Shown: one piece after another, positions 8,785 through 17,231 of the stretch | Numbering within the stretch: position 1 is the stretch's first letter | Layout: the number at the start of each line of letters is the position of its first letter | Origin: Paludibacter sp. | GTDB taxonomy: Bacteria > Bacteroidota > Bacteroidia > Bacteroidales > Paludibacteraceae | Assembly: GCA_024709185.1 (NCBI GenBank) | Contig: JANJXE010000335.1 | Span: 1 to 24,308, forward strand | Length of the DNA: 24,308 nt | Reading direction: 5' to 3' | Translations under genes and position numbers: made by a program | Notes under the pieces: generated by a model | Told to the model about the DNA's origin: nothing | The model's database searches: none | What the model saw: the letters and a program-made list of their open reading frames with translations, nothing else

Positions 8785-11448
8785 ATGACGTCACAGGAAA
8801 TACGCCAATCGTTTCTCGATTTTTTTGCTTCCAAAGATCATAAAATTGTACCTTCTGCCCCCATGGTTATTAAGGATGACCCTACCCTGATGTTTACCAA
8901 TGCGGGCATGAATCAGTTTAAGAACATTATACTCGGCAACGACCCGGTGAAATACCCCCGGGTGGCCGATTCGCAGAAATGCCTGCGGGTAAGTGGTAAG
9001 CACAACGACCTTGAAGAAGTGGGTCACGACACCTACCACCACACCATGTTCGAGATGCTCGGTAACTGGTCGTTTGGCGATTATTTTAAGAAAGAAGCCA
9101 TAGAATGGGCCTGGGAATACTTAACCGATGTACTGAAGCTGGATAAAGACCGGCTGTATGTGACCGTTTTCGAAGGTTCACCAGCCGAAGGTTTACAGCG
9201 CGACGACGAAGCAGCTGCTATCTGGGAACAATTTCTGCCGGCCAACCGCATCATCAACGGCAATAAAAAAGATAATTTCTGGGAAATGGGCGATACCGGA
9301 CCCTGCGGACCCTGCTCGGAAATCCACATTGACATCCGTCACGATGATGACCGTGCAAAAATCGACGGACTGACCCTGGTAAACGGCAGTCATCCCCAGG
9401 TTATCGAAATCTGGAACAATGTATTCATGCAGTACAACCGTAAGGCCGATGGTTCGCTCGAGTCGCTGCCTGCTAAGGTAATCGACACCGGGATGGGCTT
9501 TGAGCGGCTTTGCATGGCTATTCAGGGTAAACAGTCGAACTACGATACCGATATTTTCCAGCCCATTATTCAGGAAATTGCTACTCTGTGTGGAATTAAG
9601 TACGGAAGCAATGAGAAAACCGATGTGGCCATGCGTGTTATTGCCGACCATATCCGTACCATTTCATTTTCGATTACCGACGGACAATTGCCTTCAAATG
9701 CCAAAGCTGGTTATGTGATTCGCCGTATTTTGCGCCGAGCAGTTCGCTACGGCTACACCTTCCTCGGCCAACGTCAGGCGTTTATGTACCAGCTTATTCC
9801 TGTTTTGGTAAAAGTGATGGGACAGGCGTATCCCGAATTACCGGCACAACAGGTGCTTATCGAAAAGGTGGTTAAAGAAGAAGAAGATTCGTTTCTGCGT
9901 ACACTTGAAACGGGTATCCGCTTGCTGGATAAAGTAATGGAAGATGCTTCGGGAAATAAAAACGTAGCTTCGGCCAGGGACATCAACCAGGCTCCTGCCA
10001 ACCAAATCGCCGGCAAAGATGCCTTTACACTGTACGACACCTTTGGTTTCCCGCTCGACCTTACAGAGTTGATTGCCCGCGAGCACGGATTTACCGTAAA
10101 TATTGACGATTTCAACGCAGAAATGCAGAAGCAAAAGGAACGTGCCCGCAATGCCGCCGCAGTTGAAACCGGCGACTGGGTGATTATTCGCGAAGGCGAC
10201 AGCACTTTTGTGGGATATGACCTAACTTCATGTGAAACATCCATCCTGCGTTACCGCAAGGTGAAACAAAAAAATCAGGAATACTATCAGCTTGTACTAT
10301 CTGCCACTCCCTTTTATGCCGAGATGGGCGGACAGGTTGGTGACAGCGGAACACTGAGTAATGGTACTGAAACAATTGCCATTTTCGACACGAAAAAAGA
10401 AAATAACCTGTCGGTTCATCTTTGTAAGCAATTGCCGGCCGATCCATCTGAGACATTTACCGCCACGATTAATACGTTGAACCGCCAGTCCACCTGCAAC
10501 AACCACACAGCAACACACCTGTTGCACGAAGCCTTACGCGAAGTACTGGGCACACATGTGGAACAAAAAGGATCGTTTGTGAGTCCCGAAAGTCTTCGTT
10601 TCGACTTCTCCCATTTTCAGAAAATGACGCGCGAAGAAATCCGTGCGGTAGAAGCCATTGCCAACCGGAAAATTCGTGAAGACCATCAACGTAACGAAAT
10701 GCGAGAAACTCCGATTGCACAGGCTCAGGCCATGGGAGCCATGGCTTTGTTTGGCGAAAAATACGGAGAGACCGTACGCGTGATCCAGTTTGGCACTTCC
10801 ACCGAACTGTGTGGAGGCACCCACGTGGAATCGACCGGACAAATCGGGATGGTGAAAATTATTTCTGAAAGTTCGATTGCAGCAGGTATTCGTCGACTTG
10901 AAGCAATTACAGGCCAGGCTGTTGAAGAATATTTAAACCAGCAGGAAGACATCGTGGCGCAAGCCAGAGATTTGCTGGGTCAGGCTCCCGATGTAGTTAA
11001 TGCACTGAAAAAGATGACCGAAGAAGCATCATCACTTAAAAAGCAGGTGGAAGCCATGAGTTTTGAAAAGATTCTGGCTCTGCGTGACCAACTGCTCAGT
11101 CAGGCAAAAGAAATTAAAGCTTCGATGGTGAACGAGGTAAAAGTAATTCGTTTCGAAGGCAGTCTTTCGGTCGATCAGGTAAAAACACTGGCGTTCCAGA
11201 TTCGGAACATCCAAAACCAGGGACTGTTCTTTGTGGCCGGATGTGTACACGAAGGCAAACCATCGCTAACTGTCTTACTCAGCGACGATTTGGTAGAAAA
11301 AGGATTAAATGCGGTAAACATCGCCCGCGAAGCAGCGAAAGAAATACAGGGCGGCGGCGGCGGACAACCCTTCTTTGCTTCGGCAGGAGGAAAAAATGCA
11401 GCCGGAATACAGAAAGCAGTGGAAAAAGCTGTTGCCGTTTTGCAATAA
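8785..11448 (+). CDS. alaS: Alanine--tRNA ligase
   Basis: Charges tRNA-Ala with alanine and clears mischarged Ser and Gly through its editing domain, in the cytoplasm. The 887 residues match the usual ~875. The N-terminal class II catalytic domain starts [20 protein letters not shown] and includes the [10 protein letters not shown] motif and the [12 protein letters not shown] loop. The editing domain has zinc ligands His574 and His578 ([13 protein letters not shown]), Cys676 and His680 ([10 protein letters not shown]). A coiled-coil linker (about 730-790) leads to the C-Ala domain, with the glycine run [15 protein letters not shown] near the end. ATG 8785 sits 32 bases after a promoter element. 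It is monocistronic: a hairpin terminator follows and the next genes are convergent. Confidence 0.97.
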   Translation: MTSQEIRQSFLDFFASKDHKIVPSAPMVIKDDPTLMFTNAGMNQFKNIILGNDPVKYPRVADSQKCLRVSGKHNDLEEVGHDTYHHTMFEMLGNWSFGDYFKKEAIEWAWEYLTDVLKLDKDRLYVTVFEGSPAEGLQRDDEAAAIWEQFLPANRIINGNKKDNFWEMGDTGPCGPCSEIHIDIRHDDDRAKIDGLTLVNGSHPQVIEIWNNVFMQYNRKADGSLESLPAKVIDTGMGFERLCMAIQGKQSNYDTDIFQPIIQEIATLCGIKYGSNEKTDVAMRVIADHIRTISFSITDGQLPSNAKAGYVIRRILRRAVRYGYTFLGQRQAFMYQLIPVLVKVMGQAYPELPAQQVLIEKVVKEEEDSFLRTLETGIRLLDKVMEDASGNKNVASARDINQAPANQIAGKDAFTLYDTFGFPLDLTELIAREHGFTVNIDDFNAEMQKQKERARNAAAVETGDWVIIREGDSTFVGYDLTSCETSILRYRKVKQKNQEYYQLVLSATPFYAEMGGQVGDSGTLSNGTETIAIFDTKKENNLSVHLCKQLPADPSETFTATINTLNRQSTCNNHTATHLLHEALREVLGTHVEQKGSFVSPESLRFDFSHFQKMTREEIRAVEAIANRKIREDHQRNEMRETPIAQAQAMGAMALFGEKYGETVRVIQFGTSTELCGGTHVESTGQIGMVKIISESSIAAGIRRLEAITGQAVEEYLNQQEDIVAQARDLLGQAPDVVNALKKMTEEASSLKKQVEAMSFEKILALRDQLLSQAKEIKASMVNEVKVIRFEGSLSVDQVKTLAFQIRNIQNQGLFFVAGCVHEGKPSLTVLLSDDLVEKGLNAVNIAREAAKEIQGGGGGQPFFASAGGKNAAGIQKAVEKAVAVLQ

Positions 11449-11467
11449 ATCAAACGTACTTTTTCAC

Positions 11468-11498
11468 CCCTGAGAAAACTAAATGATAGGACTCAGGG
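11468..11498 (+). terminator. Small hairpin downstream of alaS
   Basis: CCCTGAG (11468-11474) pairs perfectly with CTCAGGG (11492-11498) across a 17-base loop. No T tract follows, so it is more likely an mRNA 3'-end stabilising structure than a terminator by itself. Confidence 0.35.
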
Positions 11499-11521
11499 AT
11501 GCAAGACAAGTAATTAAGAAA

Positions 11522-11568
11522 GCACTAAGCTTCAAACCGAATTGGATTGTGCTTAGTGCCTGTTTTCT
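11522..11568. terminator. Hairpin terminator between convergent alaS and the toxin gene
   Basis: GCACTAAGC (11522-11530) pairs perfectly with GCTTAGTGC (11551-11559) across a 20-base loop. CTGTTTTC follows on the plus strand and TTTCTTAATT on the minus strand, consistent with bidirectional termination. Confidence 0.65.
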
Positions 11569-11576
11569 GTACACAA

Positions 11577-11984
11577 TTATCTGTTTAAATATTCTTTGGC
11601 TGTCAAAACAGGAAGTTTAGATGTTTTAAAATCTTTTTTGTTCCTCGTTATGATGACACTTAATTTATTTTCTAAAGCCGTATAATATTGAATTGCATCT
11701 TCAAAGTCATTAAAATCAGAAGACAAAGCTAATTCCAAAATTTTATCGTCAAGAGGTAAAATACTCACTAAAAGTTTGAACTTTATCAATACTTTCCGGG
11801 CTTCATTTGTATTCAACTCTTTTGAAAGCAAGTAGTGAGTGTTTGCAAATGTCAAAGAGGAAATTGATAGTTTAATCTCTTGTTCATCTGCAAGAGTAAA
11901 CAATTCCTGGGCTTCCTGATAAAAGTTTTTCCGCTTTGAAAGCAAATCAACTACGATATTCGTGTCAATTAACAAATTCTCCAT
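11577..11984 (-). CDS. PIN-domain toxin, VapC-like ribonuclease
   Basis: A 135-residue single-domain protein beginning MENLLIDTNIVVDLL, the typical PIN start with Asp7. Further acidic residues expected for Mg2+ binding are in FNDFEDAIQYYTA (Asp93, Glu95, Asp96) and IITRNKKDF (Asp118). PIN toxins cleave RNA, often tRNA or rRNA; the target here is unknown. Its ATG shares one base with the stop codon of the upstream 80-residue antitoxin gene (TAATG), implying coupled translation. A sampled stretch is about 28% GC against over 50% in parts of neighbouring alaS, which suggests horizontal acquisition. All expected active-site residues appear intact. Confidence 0.85.
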   Translation of the reverse strand: MENLLIDTNIVVDLLSKRKNFYQEAQELFTLADEQEIKLSISSLTFANTHYLLSKELNTNEARKVLIKFKLLVSILPLDDKILELALSSDFNDFEDAIQYYTALENKLSVIITRNKKDFKTSKLPVLTAKEYLNR

Positions 11985-12226
11985 TATGAGTATTTTTCTG
12001 TTAAATAGTCACGATAATTTATTCTTTCATCTACTTCAGACGATATTACACCGGTTAAACTCTCTACAAGGGGACTTATTTTCGTGGTTTTCGTATGACT
12101 TGTTCTAACAAGTGAGTTTAAATAGTTTTCAATTAGCTTGGACAAACTAACCTGATTCTTTTTCGCATAGGATTTTGCCTCGTCAATGATACTTTTATCT
12201 AAATTTAATGTCAGTTTGGTGTTCAT
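11984..12226 (-). CDS. Antitoxin of the PIN toxin, DUF6364-like ribbon-helix-helix protein
   Basis: An 80-residue protein starting MNTKLTLNLDKSIIDEAKSYAKKNQVSLSKLIENYLNSL, the beta strand plus two helices of a ribbon-helix-helix DNA-binding fold. The wording resembles the DUF6364 family, often found beside PIN toxins; I assign this from memory of the consensus. The C-terminal half (SPLVESLTGVISSEVDERINYRDYLTEKYS) would wrap and inhibit the toxin. It is first in a two-gene operon and overlaps the toxin start by one base. It probably represses its own promoter through the 11-bp inverted repeat lying 16 bases upstream of the start. Confidence 0.82.
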   Translation of the reverse strand: MNTKLTLNLDKSIIDEAKSYAKKNQVSLSKLIENYLNSLVRTSHTKTTKISPLVESLTGVISSEVDERINYRDYLTEKYS

Positions 12227-12242
12227 ATTGCTCTATATAAAG

Positions 12243-12275
12243 TTTACGTGCAAATATAAACATATTGCACGTAAA
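12243..12275. promoter_or_regulatory. Palindromic operator and promoter of the toxin-antitoxin operon
   Basis: TTTACGTGCAA (12243-12253) and TTGCACGTAAA (12265-12275) form a perfect 11-bp inverted repeat with an 11-base spacer. The minus-strand -7 element TATATTTG (12258-12251) overlaps the arm nearer the gene. A near-consensus -33 tetramer, CTTG (12282-12279), lies 20 bases upstream. A dimeric RHH antitoxin bound here would occlude RNA polymerase, giving standard autoregulation. Confidence 0.75.
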
Positions 12276-12335
12276 AAACAAGTTTTTCTGGTTTCTTTTT
12301 TGACTGGTAGCTAACAGATGTAAAGTAAATTTAAA

Positions 12336-12779
12336 TTAGAACCTCCAGCGGGCCGACAGTGCTACACCATCCCATCCCAAACCTAATTTTGGTACTACAA
12401 ATAAACCCGGGCGCCAGTCGAGGGACAATTGCAAAGGAAAATCAAAATTATATTCAATACCGATATCACCAACCACTCCGGCAGCAAATACATTCGTATT
12501 GATACCCACAGCAGCCCCGACGCCGTAATACCAGTTAAAACCAGGGTGCAGTTCCGATAAGTCCATTACCCAGTGGTGAATACCATTCAAATACACACCC
12601 CCCGTCTTCCAGGATCCAAATCCCAAATCCACTTCCAGGCGGGTAGCACCCGACAAAGGATGTTGATACGAAATTTCACCGGCATTTCCAAACCTCAAAC
12701 CCAGCGATTTTCCCTGAACCTGTGCATTCATCACTCCCGCCATTGCGGCCAACACTAAAACAAATAGTACTTTCTTCAT
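12336..12779 (-). CDS. Small outer-membrane beta-barrel-like protein, function unknown
   Basis: A 147-residue protein with signal peptide MKKVLFVLVLAAMAGVMNAQ, then short alternating Gly/aromatic-rich strands (LGLRFGNAGEISYQHPL, TRLEVDLGFG, FNWYYGVGAAVGI, LSLDWRPGLFVVPKLGLGW). It ends in ALSARWRF; a terminal Phe preceded by alternating hydrophobics is the classic signal for outer-membrane barrel insertion. About 8 strands would fit, similar in size to OmpX/PagP-class barrels. I recognise no specific family. It lies 109 bases upstream of the antitoxin gene and 131 bases downstream of ispG, on the same strand as both. No terminator was recognised on either side, but each neighbour has a promoter of its own. 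Confidence 0.7.
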   Translation of the reverse strand: MKKVLFVLVLAAMAGVMNAQVQGKSLGLRFGNAGEISYQHPLSGATRLEVDLGFGSWKTGGVYLNGIHHWVMDLSELHPGFNWYYGVGAAVGINTNVFAAGVVGDIGIEYNFDFPLQLSLDWRPGLFVVPKLGLGWDGVALSARWRF

Positions 12780-12848
12780 ATAAAACTTATTTTTACAAAT
12801 TATTATGTGCTATACTCTATTCCAAACCCATTTCAACCACCATATACT

Positions 12849-12909
12849 CTTTAAACGTACATCCTCACATAACCGCACCCATTAATCATTTATCATTAAA
12901 CATTAATCA
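12849..12909 (-). repeat. Copy A of a ~61-bp repeat, directly after the ispG stop codon
   Basis: Read on the minus strand it begins TGATTAAT one base after the ispG stop, contains AATGATTAATGGGTGCG, and ends CGTTTAAAG. The first 36 bases match copy B (18839-18900) with two substitutions; the middle ~18 bases differ. The TAATGATTAATG part is itself internally repetitive. Confidence 0.7.
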
Positions 12910-12910
12910 T

Positions 12911-14713
12911 TTAAGATTCATTCTCTGTCCAGTCTCCATTTTCTTTGATCAACGCAATCAACCGATCGACAGCTTCCTCCTCGTTGATCCCTTTTTCAAT
13001 ACACTCCTTCTTTTTATAGAGACTCACCTTACCGCGACCGAAGCCCACATAGCCATAATCGGCATCGGCCATTTCGCCGGGACCGTTTACTATACATCCC
13101 ATAATGGCAATTTTCAGACCTTTCAGATGCGATGTTTTTTCCTTCACACGGGCAATTACCGTTTGCAGGCGGAACATGGTACGACCACAACTCGGACATG
13201 AAATGTACTCCGTTTTTGAAACCCGAACGCGGCTGGCCTGTAATATTCCAAAAGCCACTGAATTAACTTCCTCCACACCCAGGTGTTTCATGTACGAATA
13301 GCCATTTCCCAGTTCAATCAGTATGCCATCGCCAAAACCATCCAGAAAAAGCACCCCTAAATCGGCAGCCGCTTTTATCTGAAGTTCCTGAATATCATTT
13401 ACTTTGTAGCTTCGGTGCATCACCACAGGGCTCTCGATACCATAAATCAGTAAACTGTGGAAAAAGGCACGCATTTCCCCAACAGGATTCACATGGTTGG
13501 ATGAAAGCAACAGAACGACATCAGTCCTTTTTTGCAACAAAGCTATCACTTCACCGGAAAGTTCAGGATAACTAATTCGTAAAAATTTTAGCGAAGACGA
13601 ATCACTTTGTAATTCATCCAACTCATTCACAGAATACACCGGATATTCCTCTCCGTTTTGGCCGGCTACTTTTCCATCTTTTAAAAGAAAATCGGGGATA
13701 GTGGCGAAACCACCATCCTGCGGCATAATGACCACAGGAACCTGATCGCCACCAATAATCCCTACAGGCTTCGTTACTCGGCGCGTATACTCAAAAGGAG
13801 TAAATGACGGCGCCAGTTCCGCTTCAATGCGTGGATGATTGGCTTTAGCACTCACATAATCAACTAGTTGACGGGCCACGGGTATTTCAGCTTCAGGCTC
13901 TTCACTTAAGGAAACGCGAACGGTATCACCAATTCCATCCTGCAGCATGGCGCCAATCCCAACAGCCGATTTTATACGACCATCTTCGCCATCACCCGCT
14001 TCGGTAACACCCAGGTGCAACGGGAAATGCATATCGCGCTGATCCATTTCGTGTACCAGCAGACGGGCGGCATGAACCATCGAAAGCGTATTGGAAGCCT
14101 TCATCGAAATGACCACATTGTAAAAATTCTCGTCGATACACACCTGCAGGAATTCCATGCACGACTCCACCATGCCACGGGGAGTATCTCCCCAACGGTT
14201 CATCATTCGCTCACTGAGCGAACCGTGGTTCACCCCGATACGAATGGCGGTACCGTGTTGCTTGCAGATATTCAGCAATTGAGTAAAGCGTTCGCGAATT
14301 TTGGCATATTCAGCCTGATACTCTTCTTCGGTATAATCGGGAGAATCGCGGCGAATCATTCCGATAAAGTTTCCAGGATTCACACGTACCTTTTCCACAT
14401 ACTGAGCCGCCACATCGGCAGCCTGAGCCACAAAGTGAATATCGGCCACCAGCGGCACATCAAAGCCCTTTTCGCGAAGCGCCGCATGAATATTTTTAAG
14501 ATTTTCAGCTTCTTTTACTCCCTGTGCGGTAAAACGCACAATTTCGCCCCCGGCTTCCACAATGCGGATACATTGTGCTACTGAATCTTCTGTATTATTG
14601 GTATCGGTGTTGGCCATCGATTGCACACGAACCGGATTAACACCACCGAGAAGCACCTTCCCTACCTGTATCTGGTTCGAACGACGCCGGGTATAATTAA
14701 ATGGATTATACAT
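12911..14713 (-). CDS. ispG: 4-hydroxy-3-methylbut-2-en-1-yl diphosphate synthase, long three-domain form
   Basis: Catalyses the penultimate step of the MEP isoprenoid pathway, converting MEcPP to HMBPP with a 4Fe-4S cluster. The N-terminal TIM barrel is clear (VGGVNPVRVQSM-like start, VADIHF, VRVNPGNF, IRIGVNHGSLSERMM). Cluster ligands Cys506 and Cys509 (SCPSCGRTMF), Cys540 (IMGCIVNGPGE) and Glu547 are all present. At 600 residues it is much longer than the ~370-residue E. coli enzyme. The extra ~230 residues (about 270-500) are the insertion domain seen in Bacteroidetes, Chlamydiae and plants. ATG 14713 follows a promoter element at 14762-14755. It is divergent from the SulP gene. The stop codon is followed immediately by repeat copy A. 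Confidence 0.96.
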   Translation of the reverse strand: MYNPFNYTRRRSNQIQVGKVLLGGVNPVRVQSMANTDTNNTEDSVAQCIRIVEAGGEIVRFTAQGVKEAENLKNIHAALREKGFDVPLVADIHFVAQAADVAAQYVEKVRVNPGNFIGMIRRDSPDYTEEEYQAEYAKIRERFTQLLNICKQHGTAIRIGVNHGSLSERMMNRWGDTPRGMVESCMEFLQVCIDENFYNVVISMKASNTLSMVHAARLLVHEMDQRDMHFPLHLGVTEAGDGEDGRIKSAVGIGAMLQDGIGDTVRVSLSEEPEAEIPVARQLVDYVSAKANHPRIEAELAPSFTPFEYTRRVTKPVGIIGGDQVPVVIMPQDGGFATIPDFLLKDGKVAGQNGEEYPVYSVNELDELQSDSSSLKFLRISYPELSGEVIALLQKRTDVVLLLSSNHVNPVGEMRAFFHSLLIYGIESPVVMHRSYKVNDIQELQIKAAADLGVLFLDGFGDGILIELGNGYSYMKHLGVEEVNSVAFGILQASRVRVSKTEYISCPSCGRTMFRLQTVIARVKEKTSHLKGLKIAIMGCIVNGPGEMADADYGYVGFGRGKVSLYKKKECIEKGINEEEAVDRLIALIKENGDWTENES

Positions 14714-14754
14714 AAATGGAATTTTTGTGTAGATTGTTAAGAACGCATGTCCTG

Positions 14755-14762
14755 CAAAGATA
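14755..14762 (-). promoter_or_regulatory. -7 promoter element of ispG
   Basis: TATCTTTG on the minus strand matches TAnnTTTG, 41 bases upstream of the ispG ATG. No clear -33 tetramer is seen at the expected distance. Confidence 0.55.
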
Positions 14763-14845
14763 AGGATTTCGTTTCTGTTTTTAACCCTGTAAACAGTTTA
14801 ACGCAAAAAAAGTTGAGTTCCCCTCCTATTTTCAATTAAAAAACG

Positions 14846-14853
14846 TAACTTTG
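14846..14853 (+). promoter_or_regulatory. -7 promoter element of the SulP gene
   Basis: TAACTTTG matches TAnnTTTG. It covers the in-frame TTG at 14851, so that TTG cannot be transcribed as a start codon from this promoter. Initiation would fall near 14860, leaving a leader of about 20 bases before ATG 14881. Confidence 0.6.
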
Positions 14854-14880
14854 CGGGGCAATACGAAAAAATGTATAATC

Positions 14881-16551
14881 ATGCACTTTCAACCCAAATT
14901 ATTCGAAACGCTGCGCAGCTACAACAAAGAATTGTTTTTCAAAGACCTGATGGCCGGCGTTATCGTAGGAATTGTTGCCCTGCCTTTAGCCATTGCTTTT
15001 GGAATCGCATCCGGAGTTTCGCCCGAACAAGGTCTTTATACAGCAGTTATCGCCGGATTTATCATCTCCTTTCTGGGTGGTAGCCGGGTTCAGATTGGCG
15101 GACCCACCGGAGCTTTTATCGTCATTGTGTATGGTATTGTTCAGGAATTTGGCATTACCGGTCTGGCAGTTGCCACCATTATTGCCGGTATCATGCTGGT
15201 TGCCATGGGATTACTGCGACTGGGAAGCGTTATTAAGTTTATTCCCTATCCGGTAGTGGTAGGATTTACCAGCGGGATTGCCATGACCATCTTCGCAACA
15301 CAAATCAAAGACCTTACAGGAATGCATATTGATGCAGTTCCTGCCGATTTTATACACAAATGGGGCGTTTACGCTCAGCACATCGCAACAGTAGAATGGC
15401 CGGCACTTGCCATTGGGATAGGCACCATCGTGGTTATCAGCCTTAGTCCCAAGTTCACCAAAAAGATCCCCGGATCACTCATAGCCATTATCCTGATGAC
15501 GGTCATTGTGTATGTTTTACGAAATACAGTTGGAATAACAGGCATTGAAACCATTGGCGACCGTTTCAGCATAAATGCCGGACTACCCACTGCAGAAGCG
15601 CCCTCTATTACCTTCTCCATGATTCAAACCCTGATGCCGGCAGCATTCACCATTGCAATGCTGGGAGCCATCGAATCGCTGCTTTCGGCTACTGTTGCCG
15701 ATGGAGTTACCGGCGACCACCACCATTCGAACACCGAACTAATCGCTCAGGGAGTTGCCAATATCATTACCCCGCTATTCGGCGGTATTCCGGCTACAGG
15801 AGCCATTGCGCGCACCATGACGAATATCAATAATGGAGGAAGAACTCCGGTTGCCGGCATAATTCATGCCTTAGTACTGTTGCTGATCGTTCTTTTTCTT
15901 GGGAAATTAACCAGTCATATTCCCATGGCCTGTCTGGCTGGTGTACTTGTCATTGTGGCCTATAACATGAGCGAATGGCGCACTTTTAAAAACCTGCTCA
16001 AAGGACAAAAATCGGATGTTGCTGTACTCATCGCAACTTTCCTGCTGACAGTCATATTCGACCTTACCATTGCGATTGAAATAGGGCTGTTACTCGCTTT
16101 GGTTCTTTTCCTGCGTCGTATTTCAGAAACAACTCAGATATCCATATTCAAGCACGATATTGACAAAGAGGAGTTTATTGAAGGGAACACGGAGGCCGAA
16201 CGACTAAAATTGCCCAAAGGAGTGGAAGTCTACGAAATTGAAGGACCTTTCTTTTTCGGGGTAGCTAATAAGTTTGAAGAAACGATGAAGCAGTTGGGCG
16301 ATAAGCCCAGGGTGCGAATAATCCGCATGCGGAAAGTCCCATTTATGGATTCTACCGGAATTAAAAACCTGGAAAGCCTTATTAAATTATCGAAAAAGGA
16401 CAAGACACAAATTCTACTTTCGGGAGTAAACGACAATGTGGCAGCCATTTTAAGCAAGTCGGGTATCGAAGCTGAATTGGGAGCTGAGAACATCCTTCAC
16501 AACATACAAGCAGCAATGGAAAGGGCAACTGAATTGATTGCAAAAAAATAA
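14881..16551 (+). CDS. SulP/SLC26-family inorganic anion transporter with STAS domain
   Basis: A 556-residue inner-membrane protein starting MHFQPKLFETLRSYN. ATG 14881 is preferred over an in-frame TTG at 14851, which lies in the promoter. About 12-14 hydrophobic segments span residues 20-430, with the SulP signature region (AGVIVGIVALPLAIAFGIASGVSPEQGLYTA) and QIGGPTGAFIVIV. The cytoplasmic STAS domain (about 448-550) includes the conserved loop MDSTG (Asp490). Members carry sulfate, bicarbonate or other anions in symport or exchange; the substrate cannot be decided here, and no sulfate-assimilation or carbonic anhydrase gene is adjacent. It is probably transcribed alone, with a weak AT-rich hairpin after its stop. 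Confidence 0.92.
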   Translation: MHFQPKLFETLRSYNKELFFKDLMAGVIVGIVALPLAIAFGIASGVSPEQGLYTAVIAGFIISFLGGSRVQIGGPTGAFIVIVYGIVQEFGITGLAVATIIAGIMLVAMGLLRLGSVIKFIPYPVVVGFTSGIAMTIFATQIKDLTGMHIDAVPADFIHKWGVYAQHIATVEWPALAIGIGTIVVISLSPKFTKKIPGSLIAIILMTVIVYVLRNTVGITGIETIGDRFSINAGLPTAEAPSITFSMIQTLMPAAFTIAMLGAIESLLSATVADGVTGDHHHSNTELIAQGVANIITPLFGGIPATGAIARTMTNINNGGRTPVAGIIHALVLLLIVLFLGKLTSHIPMACLAGVLVIVAYNMSEWRTFKNLLKGQKSDVAVLIATFLLTVIFDLTIAIEIGLLLALVLFLRRISETTQISIFKHDIDKEEFIEGNTEAERLKLPKGVEVYEIEGPFFFGVANKFEETMKQLGDKPRVRIIRMRKVPFMDSTGIKNLESLIKLSKKDKTQILLSGVNDNVAAILSKSGIEAELGAENILHNIQAAMERATELIAKK

Positions 16552-16563
16552 ATGTAAAGAAAA

Positions 16564-16596
16564 ATTTGATTTTATCGAATCAAATCCTTATTTTTG
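16564..16596 (+). promoter_or_regulatory. Near-ideal promoter of the coiled-coil/zapA operon, overlapping a small hairpin
   Basis: TTTG (16565-16568), a 20-base spacer and TATTTTTG (16589-16596) match both Bacteroidetes promoter elements and their spacing. ATTTGATT (16564-16571) and AATCAAAT (16578-16585) form a perfect 8-bp inverted repeat across the -33 element. Followed by CCTTATTTTTG, the same bases could act as a weak terminator of the SulP transcript. Confidence 0.75.
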
Positions 16597-16614
16597 TGTG
16601 ATTTTTTTTATAAA

Positions 16615-16908
16615 ATGACAAATCGATACGAAGAGTTGCTCAACGCGTTTGAGTCCAAATTGCGAAAATTGATTTCGGAGTATCGGCTACTTCAGGCTGA
16701 GAATCAGTTGGTGTACCGCAGGCAGGCACAATTAGAAGCCGAGCTGGAAGAGGCACGAACGGTGATAAACGACTTGAAAAAGCAAAACGACCATTTAATC
16801 CTGTTGAACCAGCTGGGAGGATCGGGAGAAAACCGCAAGGCTGCAAAACAACAAATTGACAAAATGGTGCGTGAAATAGATCAATGTTTAGCTCTTTTAA
16901 TTGACTAG
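16615..16908 (+). CDS. Short coiled-coil protein preceding zapA, candidate division-associated (ZapB-like) protein
   Basis: A 97-residue protein with long heptad-patterned helices: MTNRYEELLNAFESKLRKLISEYRLLQAENQLVYRRQAQLEAELEEARTVINDLKKQND..., with no membrane segment or signal peptide. ATG 16615 is preferred over in-frame TTG 16594, which is inside the -7 element. It ends 8 bases before the zapA ATG and shares its promoter, so the products are likely made together. ZapB of proteobacteria is also a small coiled coil that bridges ZapA to other division factors. Size and context make an analogous role plausible, but sequence similarity to ZapB is not evident and coiled coils resemble each other by composition. 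Confidence 0.75.
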   Translation: MTNRYEELLNAFESKLRKLISEYRLLQAENQLVYRRQAQLEAELEEARTVINDLKKQNDHLILLNQLGGSGENRKAAKQQIDKMVREIDQCLALLID

Positions 16909-16916
16909 AGAGCACG

Positions 16917-17207
16917 ATGGAGGATACATTATTAATACATGTACAGATTGGCGGGTTCCGTATGCCCCTGAGGATTCCCCGTAGCGACGAGGAGGTTTAC
17001 AGGAAAGCACAGCGGCTGGTGGATGAATACATCGACACCTACCAAAAAAGGTACAACCAGCGATCGTACGAGGAAGTACTGATACTGGTGGCTTTTCAGC
17101 TGGCAACACTGGTGTCCCGGAGACATCTTTCGGGTGATACCGGTCCGCTGGAAGCAAAGCTGAAACAACTGGAGGCTGAAATCGACAAGGCTCTCCTCAC
17201 GGAATAA
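16917..17207 (+). CDS. zapA: Cell division protein ZapA
   Basis: A 96-residue FtsZ-associated protein. The N-terminal beta/alpha head (LLIHVQIGGFRMPLRIPRSDEEVYRKAQRLVDEYIDTY) and C-terminal coiled-coil helix (EVLILVAFQLATLVSRR...LEAKLKQLEAEIDKALL) follow the ZapA plan of cross-linking FtsZ protofilaments at the Z ring. Length fits the family (about 85-110). It lies 8 bases after the coiled-coil gene, and a strong hairpin with a T7 tract ends the transcript before rny. Confidence 0.88.
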   Translation: MEDTLLIHVQIGGFRMPLRIPRSDEEVYRKAQRLVDEYIDTYQKRYNQRSYEEVLILVAFQLATLVSRRHLSGDTGPLEAKLKQLEAEIDKALLTE

Positions 17208-17231
17208 TACTATCCTGCAATGATCTGTTTC

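Noticed and set aside
11351..11363. GGC-repeat run as a possible microsatellite
   Set aside because: It encodes the conserved poly-glycine motif of the AlaS C-terminal domain.
12722..13201. 159-residue plus-strand frame crossing the ispG 3' end
   Set aside because: Antisense to ispG and to the signal peptide of the small barrel protein, and it runs through repeat copy A; no domain is visible.
14015..14584. 189-residue open frame antisense to ispG
   Set aside because: Entirely within the ispG TIM-barrel coding region; it is rich in His and has no recognisable domain.
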